Assembly: GCA_003489485.1 (NCBI GenBank)
Contig: DNMB01000176.1
Coordinates: 1 to 7,816, forward strand
Source: Chitinophagaceae bacterium
GTDB lineage: Bacteria > Bacteroidota > Bacteroidia > Chitinophagales > Chitinophagaceae
Reading direction: 5' to 3'
Length of the DNA: 7,816 nucleotides
In this document: in pieces, positions 1 through 7,563 of the stretch
Position numbering within the stretch: position 1 is the first letter of the stretch
Layout of the letters: every line of letters begins with the position of its first letter
Notes under the pieces: generated by a model
Told to the model about the DNA's origin: nothing
The model's input: the letters and a program-made list of their open reading frames with translations, nothing else
Databases searched by the model: none
Translations under genes and position numbers: made by a program

Positions 1-1
1 G

Positions 2-1195
2 TGGCTGGTCTTTACAGGCTGTTACCGAGCCGATAGCTACGGAGGCTGTGACCTATACATTTCTTACCGTACCGCATCCGGTTGGTCCGCCGCCGCTAAT
101 CTCGGTGCGGCCGTCAACTCCGACCAATGGGAATCGCAGCCTTGCCTCTCTCCTGACAAACAAGAATTATATTTTGCTTCTCGCCGTACGGGTGGATACG
201 GAGGCAGTGATCTCTATATCTGCAAATTGCAAGACAACGGCAAATGGAGCGCTCCGGTAAACCTGGGTCCCTCGGTCAATACCCCCGCCGATGAGCAGTG
301 CCCATTTATTCATGCCGATAATCAAACCTTATATTTTACTTCTTCGTATTGGCCTGGGTATGGAGACGATGATCTGTTCTATGTACGAAAGCAAGCGGAC
401 GGAAACTGGAGCCAACCCACCAACCTAGGCTATCCCATCAATACCATCGACCGTGAGGGAACGCTCTTTATTACAGCCGATGGTAAGACCGCACTCTATG
501 CCGCCGAGCGCAAAGACAGTTATGGATTGCTCGATCTGTATAGCTTTGAATTGAAAGAAAAAAACCGACCCTACCCCACCCGCTGGGTACAAGGCAAGGT
601 AACGGATAAAAAAACCGGCAAAGGCATTGCGGCAACACTCGAGCTGACCGATCTGAGTACACGACAGGTTATCTCGAAGGTCAAGACCGATAGTAGCGGA
701 AATTATCTGTTGACCTTACCCACCGGCAGGGATTATGCGTTTACCGTTAATCAAAAAGGCTACTTGTTCAACTCTGACCAATACTTTTTAAAGAACGGTA
801 TCTCAGACTCGGCGGCACAAAAAAATATCGTACTGCAACCCATCGAGAAAAATGCTGCCATCGTTCTTAAGAATATTTTCTTTGAGACCAATCGATTTGA
901 GCTGAGCCCCGCCTCCGTAACCGAGCTCGATAAGCTGGTTAGCCTTTTACAAGAGAATCCCACCATCAAAATTGAGATAGGCGGACACACCGACAATGTA
1001 GGCAAAGCCGCAGATAACCTTACGCTCAGCGATCACCGCGCCAAAGCCGTTGTGGATTATTTGCTCACGAAAAAAATCGACCCTGCCCGACTTTCCGCAA
1101 AAGGATACGGCATGACACAACCTGTGGCCGACAATAACACAACCGAAGGAAGAGCGCTTAATCGCCGCACCGAGATGAAAATTACCGGACTATAG
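2..1195 (+). CDS. OmpA-family protein with beta-propeller and CRD, PorE-like (5' end outside the window)
   Basis: The reading frame is open from base 2 to the TAG at 1193-1195, giving 397 residues of a longer protein; the true start lies upstream. Three domains are visible. Residues 1 to about 185 are PD40-type beta-propeller blades: the motif DLY/DLF recurs at residues 17, 70, 124 and 178, WS at 28, 82 and 136, and NLG at 33, 87 and 141, a period of about 54. Residues about 196-280 form a carboxypeptidase-regulatory-like beta-sandwich (VQGKVTDKKTGKG, then DSSGNYLLTLPTG). Residues about 283-397 are an OmpA C-terminal domain with the peptidoglycan-binding Asp331 (GGHTDN) and Arg346 (SDHRAKAV), 15 residues apart as in known family members. 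This order matches PorE of Porphyromonas gingivalis, an outer-membrane lipoprotein of type IX secretion that also has N-terminal TPRs; whether TPRs and a lipobox exist here cannot be seen. Many Bacteroidota carry several paralogues of this type, so a T9SS role is inferred. Confidence 0.9.
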   Translation, partial: WLVFTGCYRADSYGGCDLYISYRTASGWSAAANLGAAVNSDQWESQPCLSPDKQELYFASRRTGGYGGSDLYICKLQDNGKWSAPVNLGPSVNTPADEQCPFIHADNQTLYFTSSYWPGYGDDDLFYVRKQADGNWSQPTNLGYPINTIDREGTLFITADGKTALYAAERKDSYGLLDLYSFELKEKNRPYPTRWVQGKVTDKKTGKGIAATLELTDLSTRQVISKVKTDSSGNYLLTLPTGRDYAFTVNQKGYLFNSDQYFLKNGISDSAAQKNIVLQPIEKNAAIVLKNIFFETNRFELSPASVTELDKLVSLLQENPTIKIEIGGHTDNVGKAADNLTLSDHRAKAVVDYLLTKKIDPARLSAKGYGMTQPVADNNTTEGRALNRRTEMKITGL

Positions 1196-1237
1196 CAAAC
1201 TGCTTACGCTCGTGTTATTTTTTGCCAAACCCATCTT

Positions 1238-2353
1238 ATGGAGGCAAGCATTCGGTCGCAGATCGCCCTTACATTGCTACGGGGACTCGGACCCGTTCAA
1301 GCCAAGGCACTTCTCACTCATTTTGATATAGAGGAATTATTTCAAGCAGACAGCACGACCCTTCGGCAAAGCGATCTGCTCTCTGCACAGGCGCTCGACT
1401 CATTGCTTCACTTCTCCGATTGGGATAGAGTGGACGAAGAGATACGTTTTATAGAGCGCAATCAAATTCGTCCATTGTTTATTACGGACGATGCCTACCC
1501 GCGCCGGCTTCTCACATGCCAAGATGCACCGGTATTACTTTACTACAAGGGAAAAGCCGATCTCAATGCAAAGCGAATGATCGCCGTAGTGGGTACCCGA
1601 GGCAGTACCCGACAAGGGGTTCGTTTTACGGAAGAGATCATCTCGCAACTGGCCCCCTACTCACCATCGGTAGTAAGCGGTCTGGCCATGGGGATCGATA
1701 CCGTTGCGCACAAGTGTGCACTACAAAACGGATTGGCCACACTCGCTGTATTACCTATGGGGCTCGATGATGTATATCCGGCCATCAACCGGCCGTTGGC
1801 AAGAGAGATACTGCGAGCGCAAGGTGGGCTGCTGACCGAGTCGATGCAGAAAAATAAAGGAGACGCCTTTCTTTTTCCAAGAAGAAACAGAATCGTTGCA
1901 GCACTATGCGATGCCGTTGTTGTCATTGAAAGTGGCCTGAAGGGAGGCAGCCTCATTACAGCAAGGCTTGCTGCCGATTACCAACGAGAGGTGTTTGCCT
2001 TGCCGGGCAGACCGTCTGATGTAAAAAGCCAGGGCTGCAATGCGCTCATCAAACAACATAGAGCGGCTCTCTTTGAAAGTGGCGATGAGATCGCGGCACA
2101 TATGGGATGGGAGAGATCCACCCTGGTGAGCCCGGAGAGAACTTCGGCGGCAAGAATAAAAAAACCGCCTACCGTACTTACTGCTGCCGAGGCCACCTTG
2201 CTGCATCACATCAACAGTTCCGAATCTCCCAGCATCGATCAATTGAAAGCGTGGACCGAGACGAAGCCGCAAGACCTTGCGGCAGCCCTTATTAACTTAG
2301 AATTAGGGGGGCTCATTGTATCTTTGCCGGGTAATCGCTATCAATCCGTTTAA
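1238..2353 (+). CDS. dprA: DNA-processing protein DprA
   Basis: DprA (Smf) is a cytoplasmic protein that binds incoming single-stranded DNA during natural transformation and loads RecA onto it. The 371 residues have the full three-part layout. Residues about 1-60 carry a helix-hairpin-helix/SAM-like region (LLRGLGPVQAKALL). A Rossmann-like core follows, with VVGTRGSTRQG at 117-127, the family hallmark SGLAMGID at 147-154, FPRRNRIV at 213-220 and GGSLITARLA at 236-245. Residues about 314-371 form a small winged-helix domain (LTAAEATLLHHINSS to LPGNRYQSV), as in many full-length DprA proteins. The ATG at 1238 is the first one placed before the N-terminal domain, 42 bases after the upstream stop; there is no Shine-Dalgarno sequence, which is normal in this phylum. 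DprA is widespread even in species not known to be transformable, so its presence does not prove competence. Length and motifs show no damage. Confidence 0.96.
   Translation: MEASIRSQIALTLLRGLGPVQAKALLTHFDIEELFQADSTTLRQSDLLSAQALDSLLHFSDWDRVDEEIRFIERNQIRPLFITDDAYPRRLLTCQDAPVLLYYKGKADLNAKRMIAVVGTRGSTRQGVRFTEEIISQLAPYSPSVVSGLAMGIDTVAHKCALQNGLATLAVLPMGLDDVYPAINRPLAREILRAQGGLLTESMQKNKGDAFLFPRRNRIVAALCDAVVVIESGLKGGSLITARLAADYQREVFALPGRPSDVKSQGCNALIKQHRAALFESGDEIAAHMGWERSTLVSPERTSAARIKKPPTVLTAAEATLLHHINSSESPSIDQLKAWTETKPQDLAAALINLELGGLIVSLPGNRYQSV
2297..2326 (+). promoter_or_regulatory. Possible internal promoter in the dprA 3' end, for the secreted protein gene
   Basis: TATCTTTG at 2319-2326 matches the Bacteroidota -7 element TAnnTTTG exactly and is the same word as the box before guaB. 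The best -33 candidate is TTAG at 2297-2300, an 18-base spacing but only three of four matches to TTTG. Transcription would start near 2330-2335, about 50 bases before the ATG at 2382. The box lies in dprA coding sequence (codons for V-S-L-P near its C terminus), so chance occurrence is possible. Confidence 0.4.
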
Positions 2354-2381
2354 CTTGATTGTGTTTTTCAAAAGCGTCACC

Positions 2382-4412
2382 ATGAATCGTTTGCTTTGCT
2401 ACTTGCTGTGTACGCTACTCTTCGTTTCTCCCATTGCCTTGCACGCACAGGCCTGTACCACGCTAGGTCAAACGCCTGCTACCGCCTTTCCTGTGTGCGG
2501 TACATCGGTATTTACACAAAGCAATGTGCCAAGTTGCACCAATGCTCCCAACCTTTTTGTACCGGGTTGCGACCCGAATCTTTGCACGTATAGCGATGTC
2601 AATCCCTTTTACTATCGCTTCAAGTGCTATCAATCGGGGACGCTGGGATTTACCATTACCCCGCTGTCGGCCACTGACGACTACGACTGGCAGCTCTATG
2701 ATATTACAGGGCTTAACCCCAACGAGATCTTCACCAACAGAAACATCATTGTAACCGGCAATTGGGCCGGTAACCCCGGACCCACGGGAGCCTCTGCAAC
2801 GGGTGCCAACTTTATTCAATGTTGCTCACAGCCTACGGGTACCGAGCCCCGGTTCTCGGCTATGCCGATCTTGCAAGTAGACCACGAGTATATTTTACTG
2901 GTCAGCAATTACTCGCCTAGTCAAGTGGGCTACCAATTATCGTTCAATGGCGGCACTGCCGTTATTACCGACCCACTGCTTCCAAAACTAAACACGGCAA
3001 AACCCGATTGCGACGGACGCAAGATCACTGTAAAACTCAACAAATACATCCGCTGTAACAGTGCCACGCTCAGCGGCAGCGAGTTTAGTTTGTTACCTGC
3101 CGTTACCACAGTGATCGCTGCTCAACCCGACTCTTGCAGCTTTGGATTTGATGTAGACGAGATCACCCTGACCCTGGCCGCACCACTTACGAATGGCACC
3201 TATGAACTGGTCATCAACAATGGTAGCGACAATAATACCTTAATGGACGATTGCGCCCGCGCTATTACCCAAGGAGAGAAAGTAACCTTTACCTATTTTA
3301 TTCCACAACCCATTTTTGCGGACAGCGTGGGTAGAACCCCTTGTGCTCCCGACTCGGTAAAACTTTATTTTCCCAAACGAATTCTTTGCTCCACGATCGA
3401 CCCGCGAGGCATTGACTTTACTGTTACGGGACCCAGCCCCGTAAATGTAGTTTCAGCTACGGGTAATTGCATCAACGATAAAACCGACTTTGTAACCGTA
3501 AAATTTGCGACACCGATCAAGATCGGCGGCACGTATCGTTTGCGACTGCTGGCAGGAACCGATACCGTGATCATACAAGATGAATGCGGACAAGCCCTTC
3601 CTACACAGAACATGAATTTTACGGTGGCCGATACCGTTTCGGCCCGATTCAATTTTTCGGCCAGCATGGGTTGCCAGCAAAACAACTACTTGTTCTCTCA
3701 CAACGGAGCAGGAGGAATCAACAGCTTTAACTGGACCTTCAATAACACCGTTCGAATCAACACGCAAACTCATCGCATTAACTTTCCGGCCAATAGCACC
3801 AACACCATCTCCCTTCGGGTGAGCAATGGCACGTGCACCGATTCCACCACCCAGCAATTGGTGCTGAACAACCAGGTAAAAGCATCATTTACATTATCCG
3901 ATTCGATCATTTGCCCCGAAGACAAATTAACTTTTGTGAATACTTCGCTTGGGCAGGTTGACCAATGGCGCTGGCAATTCGATGCGATCGGAACGTCCAA
4001 CTTAAAAGACCCTGCCCCCTTTCAGTTTCCATTTAACAACCGAGAAAGTTATTATCGAATTCGCCTGCGAGCTACCAACTTGCCGATGGCCTGCAGCGAT
4101 AGTGCCGAAAAGATCGTAAGGGTGCTGAACCATTGCCTGATCGAAGTACCCAATGCCTTTACGCCAAACAATGATGGGCTCAATGACTGGTTCAGCCCGC
4201 ACAATGCGCTCAAGGCCGACAAGTATTCTTTTACGGTTTATAACCGCTGGGGGCAATTGGTCTACCAGACCAACAATTGGATGGACCGCTGGGACGGAAA
4301 GGTCAAAGGACAGATTCAACCCTCGGGCGTATATGTTTGGAAGCTCAGTTACACCCATCGCGATACGGGACAGCCCATTTTCAGAAAAGGCACCGTAACA
4401 CTTATCCGATAG
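2382..4412 (+). CDS. Secreted cysteine-rich Ig/PKD-like protein with T9SS type B sorting domain
   Basis: This 676-residue protein is predicted to be exported by Sec and then carried across the outer membrane by the type IX system; its own function is unknown. Residues 1-22 or 1-24 are a signal peptide (MNRLLCYLLCTLLF core, cut near LHA/QA). Residues about 25-198 form a Cys-rich beta-rich domain (NPFYYRF at 74, later GYQLSFNGG) of a type I recall in other Bacteroidota cargo proteins. Residues about 199-307 and 309-419 are two Ig-like repeats, each with four aligned cysteines. Residues about 420-497 and 498-583 look like PKD-type domains (C..., W.F, ISLRVSNGTC / IRLRATNLPMAC). Residues 586-676 are the CHU_C/gliding-motility C-terminal domain, with VPNAFTPNNDGLNDWF, FTVYNRWGQLVY, WDGK and PSGVYVWKL. 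The mature part has about 21 cysteines. Upstream in-frame codons to 2316 would place non-signal residues before the signal peptide and overlap dprA, so ATG 2382 is chosen. Such cargo usually needs a PorP/SprF partner, not found in this window. Adhesin-like surface protein is a guess. Confidence 0.93.
   Translation: MNRLLCYLLCTLLFVSPIALHAQACTTLGQTPATAFPVCGTSVFTQSNVPSCTNAPNLFVPGCDPNLCTYSDVNPFYYRFKCYQSGTLGFTITPLSATDDYDWQLYDITGLNPNEIFTNRNIIVTGNWAGNPGPTGASATGANFIQCCSQPTGTEPRFSAMPILQVDHEYILLVSNYSPSQVGYQLSFNGGTAVITDPLLPKLNTAKPDCDGRKITVKLNKYIRCNSATLSGSEFSLLPAVTTVIAAQPDSCSFGFDVDEITLTLAAPLTNGTYELVINNGSDNNTLMDDCARAITQGEKVTFTYFIPQPIFADSVGRTPCAPDSVKLYFPKRILCSTIDPRGIDFTVTGPSPVNVVSATGNCINDKTDFVTVKFATPIKIGGTYRLRLLAGTDTVIIQDECGQALPTQNMNFTVADTVSARFNFSASMGCQQNNYLFSHNGAGGINSFNWTFNNTVRINTQTHRINFPANSTNTISLRVSNGTCTDSTTQQLVLNNQVKASFTLSDSIICPEDKLTFVNTSLGQVDQWRWQFDAIGTSNLKDPAPFQFPFNNRESYYRIRLRATNLPMACSDSAEKIVRVLNHCLIEVPNAFTPNNDGLNDWFSPHNALKADKYSFTVYNRWGQLVYQTNNWMDRWDGKVKGQIQPSGVYVWKLSYTHRDTGQPIFRKGTVTLIR
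2976..3638 (+). repeat. Two tandem Ig-like domain repeats, four cysteines each (protein-level repeat)
   Basis: Two units of about 110 residues inside the secreted protein align by eye: approximately 2976-3302 and 3306-3638. Shared landmarks in order are C (KPDCDG / RTPCAP), ITVKLNK / VKLYFPK, C (IRCNS / ILCST), FSLLP / FTVTG, C (DSCSF / GNCIN), DEITLTLAAPLTNGTYELVIN / DFVTVKFATPIKIGGTYRLRLL (compared segment by segment), and DDCARAI / DECGQAL near the end. The nucleotide sequences have diverged, so this is an old domain duplication rather than a recent DNA repeat. The fold resembles Ig-like (Big_5-type) modules; that assignment is inference. Confidence 0.75.
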
Positions 4413-4441
4413 TCCTCATCATCAGGGCTTAGCAGCTGAAT

Positions 4442-4472
4442 TTTGCTAAAATCTCCGTTGCGCCTATCTTTG
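4442..4472 (+). promoter_or_regulatory. Bacteroidota-type promoter for guaB
   Basis: TTTG at 4442-4445 and TATCTTTG at 4465-4472 are separated by 19 bases, matching the known -33 TTTG / -7 TAnnTTTG consensus of primary sigma factor promoters in this phylum. It sits in the only intergenic stretch above 50 bases (4413-4475), where no convincing terminator hairpin is seen for the gene upstream. The -7 box ends three bases before the ATG at 4476, so the transcript should begin at or just inside the annotated start of guaB. It probably also drives lnt and the hydrolase gene. Confidence 0.78.
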
Positions 4473-4475
4473 CAC

Positions 4476-5966
4476 ATGGCGACAAAAAAATTCTCCCCTG
4501 CTTTTATGGATCGTTTTTTCGGCGAAGGACTCACCTTCGACGACGTTTTGCTGATGCCCGGCTACAGCGAAGTGCTGCCCCGCGATGTTGATACACGCAG
4601 CAAACTGACCAAGAACATCACCCTTAACATCCCATTGCTTTCTGCGGCCATGGATACGGTTACCGAAGCCTCGCTGGCCATTGCATTGGCGCGCGAGGGA
4701 GGGCTTGGCATTTTACACAAGAACATGCCGATCGACAAGCAGGCCGATCAGGTCAGAAAAGTAAAACGCAGTGAAAGCGGAATGATCATCGATCCCGTAA
4801 CGTTGCTGGCTTCGGCTACGATCGGTGACGCCCTTCGGCTGATGCAAGAGAACAAGATCGGCGGAATTCCCATTGTAGATGCCAAACGAAAACTGGTAGG
4901 CATCCTCACCAATCGTGATCTTCGCTTCGAACATAATTTAGCAAGAAAAGTCAGCGAGGTCATGACCAGTAAAGACCTCTATACCGCCCCAGAAGGAACC
5001 GATCTGAAAAAAGCCGAGCAGCTTTTCAAAAAAACCAAAGTCGAAAAACTTCCCATCATCGACAGACAAGGTCGGCTAACCGGCTTGTTCACCTACAGTG
5101 ACATTCTGAAAGTAAAAAGTAATCCCAATGCGGTCAAAGATTCATTCGGCAGATTGCTGGTGGGTGCAGGAGTGGGTATTACCAAAGATATTCTGGACCG
5201 CGTGGCGGCTCTTACGGCAGTGGGTGTAGACATCATTGCCATGGACAGTGCACACGGCCATAGCAAGGGCGTGATAGACGCGGTCAAACAAGTAAAAAAG
5301 AATTTCAAGCAATTGAATGTAATTGCCGGTAACGTCGGCACTGCTGCCGGTGCGATCGCATTGGCAGAGGCCGGAGCCGATGCCGTAAAAGTTGGAATTG
5401 GTCCGGGCTCCATTTGCACTACCCGTATTGTAGCCGGCACCGGTGTTCCGCAGCTTACGGCCGTAATGGAAGCCGCACAGGCGCTACATAAAAAAAATAT
5501 TCCTGTTATTGCCGATGGTGGTATCCGTTACACTGGAGACATGGTCAAGGCGCTGGCCGCCGGAGCCAATTGTGTAATGATGGGAAGTGTTTTTGCCGGA
5601 ACCGAAGAAAGTCCCGGAGAGACCATCATCTACGAAGGCAGAAAGTTCAAGACCTATCGCGGCATGGGATCGCTTGGTGCCATGGCAACCGGCAGCAGTG
5701 ACCGGTATTTTCAAGATCCCGAGCAAGACGTAAAAAAATACGTGCCAGAGGGAATCGAAGGAAGAGTCGCTTACAAGGGATTGCTTAAAGAGGTCGTTTA
5801 TCAATATACCGGAGGACTCCGTGCAGGCATGGGCTATTGCGGAGCCAAAACGATCGGTGAATTACAAAAAGCAAAATTCGTCAAGATCACCAACGCCGGT
5901 ATGAGCGAGAGCCATGCACACGATATCGACATTACAAAAGAAGCACCGAACTATAGCCGCAAATAA
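4476..5966 (+). CDS. guaB: IMP dehydrogenase
   Basis: GuaB oxidises IMP to XMP with NAD+, the committed step of guanine nucleotide synthesis in the cytoplasm; it acts as a tetramer. From ATG 4476 it has 496 residues. The TIM barrel starts with [20 protein letters not shown] and [10 protein letters not shown], is interrupted by two CBS domains at about residues 105-215 ([29 protein letters not shown]), and resumes with GNVGTAAG, the active-site loop [11 protein letters not shown] with catalytic Cys314, the [11 protein letters not shown] phosphate-binding region, [10 protein letters not shown] at 394-403, and the flap Arg410-Tyr411 (SSDRYF). Cys314 to Arg410 is 96 residues, as in E. coli (305 and 401). 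The CBS pair suggests control by purine nucleotides, as known for the family. A second start, ATG 4506 (MDRFFGEG), would give 486 residues and Cys304, almost the E. coli numbering, and would fit the promoter position better. The gene is intact. Confidence 0.97.
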   Translation: MATKKFSPAFMDRFFGEGLTFDDVLLMPGYSEVLPRDVDTRSKLTKNITLNIPLLSAAMDTVTEASLAIALAREGGLGILHKNMPIDKQADQVRKVKRSESGMIIDPVTLLASATIGDALRLMQENKIGGIPIVDAKRKLVGILTNRDLRFEHNLARKVSEVMTSKDLYTAPEGTDLKKAEQLFKKTKVEKLPIIDRQGRLTGLFTYSDILKVKSNPNAVKDSFGRLLVGAGVGITKDILDRVAALTAVGVDIIAMDSAHGHSKGVIDAVKQVKKNFKQLNVIAGNVGTAAGAIALAEAGADAVKVGIGPGSICTTRIVAGTGVPQLTAVMEAAQALHKKNIPVIADGGIRYTGDMVKALAAGANCVMMGSVFAGTEESPGETIIYEGRKFKTYRGMGSLGAMATGSSDRYFQDPEQDVKKYVPEGIEGRVAYKGLLKEVVYQYTGGLRAGMGYCGAKTIGELQKAKFVKITNAGMSESHAHDIDITKEAPNYSRK

Positions 5967-7557
5967 GTTACTGTTTGCCTTGAAAACAAAACCCTATTTT
6001 TTTATCCTGCTAGGCTTGCTCAGCGGCTTGCTCAATTGGGCTGCCTGGCCCGGATCGCCCTTAACAGGACTCATCTTTATTGGCTTTATCCCTTTGCTGG
6101 TGGCCAGCGAAAGAGCCCAACATACACGCATTTTTTTTCTAAGCTGCTACATGGCCATGTTGGTATGGAATGTAGGCACCACTTGGTGGATATGGAATGC
6201 GACCGCTGCCGGAGCGGTGTCGGCCTGGTTGGCCAACAGCCTGCTGATGTGTATTCCCTGGATGCTGTATTGGATCACCAAAAAACGTCTCTCACGTGCT
6301 GCCGGTTATCTACTGCTGATCACCGCGTGGATGGGATTTGAATATTTGCATTTACAAGATTGGGGACTCAGCTGGCCCTGGCTCACATTGGGCAACGTAT
6401 TTGCCATGCATCCTGATTGGGTTTACTGGTATTCTTTTACCGGTACAGCGGGCGGAAGCGGATGGATATGGGCTATAAACGTGCTACTCTTCCATCATTT
6501 GCTTCGTAATAATTTCAGTATAGTTCCTCAGCGATATAAATGGGGAGCCCTGGCCGTTACTTTACTGATCGCTCCCATTTTGATCTCTACGCAACGCTTG
6601 CGTCCGCTATCTCGCACTTCCGACAGGCAGCAAGAGATCGTGATCGTACAGCCCAATGTAGACCCCTACCAAAAAATTGCCGAGGGCACCACGTCTTTTC
6701 AGATCGATAAGCTCATTCAACTAAGCAAGGAATCAATCACTGATTCTACCCGTTTGCTTGTTTGGCCTGAGACCGCATTGTACAGCCCTTATGGATTCGA
6801 CGAGACCAGTCTATCAGAGAATAGCAGCCTGACACCGGTATGGCAATTGTTAGAAGCCTACCCAAAAATGACCTTGCTGACCGGGATAGAAAGCTATCGC
6901 TGGTTCGATGCACCCACTCGTTACAGCAAACCGAGTGGTAACGGGCAATTGGAATTCGAGGCGTATAATGCAGCTGCACTACTGACCAAACAACAAGCCA
7001 CTACTTTTTATCATAAATCCATGTTGGTGCCGGGCGTGGAAACCCTACCTTGGTTTCTTCGCTTTATGGATAGTTGGTTCGAGAAATTCGGAGGCGTAAC
7101 GGCCGGCTATGCCAAGCAAGATCACCGCGCTGTTATGCCCACCCCGCAAGGTTTTACTCTTGCACCCGCCATCTGCTACGAGAGCATCTATGGAGATTTC
7201 ATGCGACGCTATATAAAGAATGGAGCTAATCTGATCGTCGTGATCACCAACGATGGATGGTGGAAGAAAACACCCGGACACCTGCAGCATTTGCACTATG
7301 CCCGGCTTCGTGCCATCGAAACAGGCACGTGGGTAGCCCGCAGTGCCAATACCGGTATCAGTGCACTTATCGATCCGGCAGGAACACTGCTCGAAACACG
7401 AGGCTACGATCAGCTGGCTACCATAAGAAGATCCGTTCCTGTGTTGCCCGCCACAACTACCATCTATGTACGGTGGGGCGATTGGGTATCGGTATGGGTA
7501 CTGTTGATCGGTGGATCGCTCACGCTCCTTTCGCTGTTGCGAAGCAAAAAGCGCTGA
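5914..7557 (+). CDS. lnt: Apolipoprotein N-acyltransferase
   Basis: Lnt transfers an acyl chain from a phospholipid to the amino group of the lipidated cysteine of apolipoproteins, the last maturation step, in the inner membrane with the active site facing the periplasm. From ATG 5914 there are 547 residues. The N-terminal third is a bundle of hydrophobic helices (from FFILLGLLSGLLNWAAWP onward), followed by a nitrilase-fold domain from about residue 241 (IVIVQPNVDPYQK) and a final helix (VSVWVLLIGGSLTLLSLL) with a basic tail. Catalytic residues are present: Glu286 in VWPETAL, Lys368 in YHKSMLVPG, Cys421 in AICYES, plus Glu376, eight after the Lys as in E. coli, and NDGWW, ARLRAIE and ANTGIS motifs. 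ATG 5914 overlaps guaB by 53 bases and adds 22 polar residues; TTG 5980, 13 bases after the guaB stop, gives 525 residues, a typical Lnt N terminus (KTKPYFF) and catalytic numbering nearer E. coli (264/346/399 versus 267/335/387). The function is secure; the start is not. Confidence 0.95.
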   Translation: MHTISTLQKKHRTIAANKLLFALKTKPYFFILLGLLSGLLNWAAWPGSPLTGLIFIGFIPLLVASERAQHTRIFFLSCYMAMLVWNVGTTWWIWNATAAGAVSAWLANSLLMCIPWMLYWITKKRLSRAAGYLLLITAWMGFEYLHLQDWGLSWPWLTLGNVFAMHPDWVYWYSFTGTAGGSGWIWAINVLLFHHLLRNNFSIVPQRYKWGALAVTLLIAPILISTQRLRPLSRTSDRQQEIVIVQPNVDPYQKIAEGTTSFQIDKLIQLSKESITDSTRLLVWPETALYSPYGFDETSLSENSSLTPVWQLLEAYPKMTLLTGIESYRWFDAPTRYSKPSGNGQLEFEAYNAAALLTKQQATTFYHKSMLVPGVETLPWFLRFMDSWFEKFGGVTAGYAKQDHRAVMPTPQGFTLAPAICYESIYGDFMRRYIKNGANLIVVITNDGWWKKTPGHLQHLHYARLRAIETGTWVARSANTGISALIDPAGTLLETRGYDQLATIRRSVPVLPATTTIYVRWGDWVSVWVLLIGGSLTLLSLLRSKKR

Positions 7558-7563
7558 CAAACC

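Noticed and set aside
1216..1224. TATTTTTTTG-like stretch before dprA as a promoter -7 box
   Set aside because: The spacing between TA and TTTG is three bases instead of two, and no TTTG/TTG element sits 17-23 bases upstream; a T-run of this kind is likely by chance.
1904..2272. 122-residue - strand frame opposite dprA
   Set aside because: It is antisense to conserved DprA motifs and has no recognisable domain or start signal of its own.
2382..2456. Lipoprotein signal with Cys25 of the secreted protein as the lipidated residue
   Set aside because: The residues before it are A-Q-A; Gln at -2 does not fit a lipobox, and the signal fits ordinary signal peptidase I cleavage.
4431..4447. AGCA...TGCT inverted repeat between the secreted protein gene and guaB as a terminator
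   Set aside because: The stem has only four pairs and no following T-run, and it overlaps the guaB -33 element.
5968..5976. TACTGTTTG after guaB as a separate lnt promoter
   Set aside because: TA and TTTG are three bases apart, not two, and no good -33 element was found; co-transcription from guaB is simpler.
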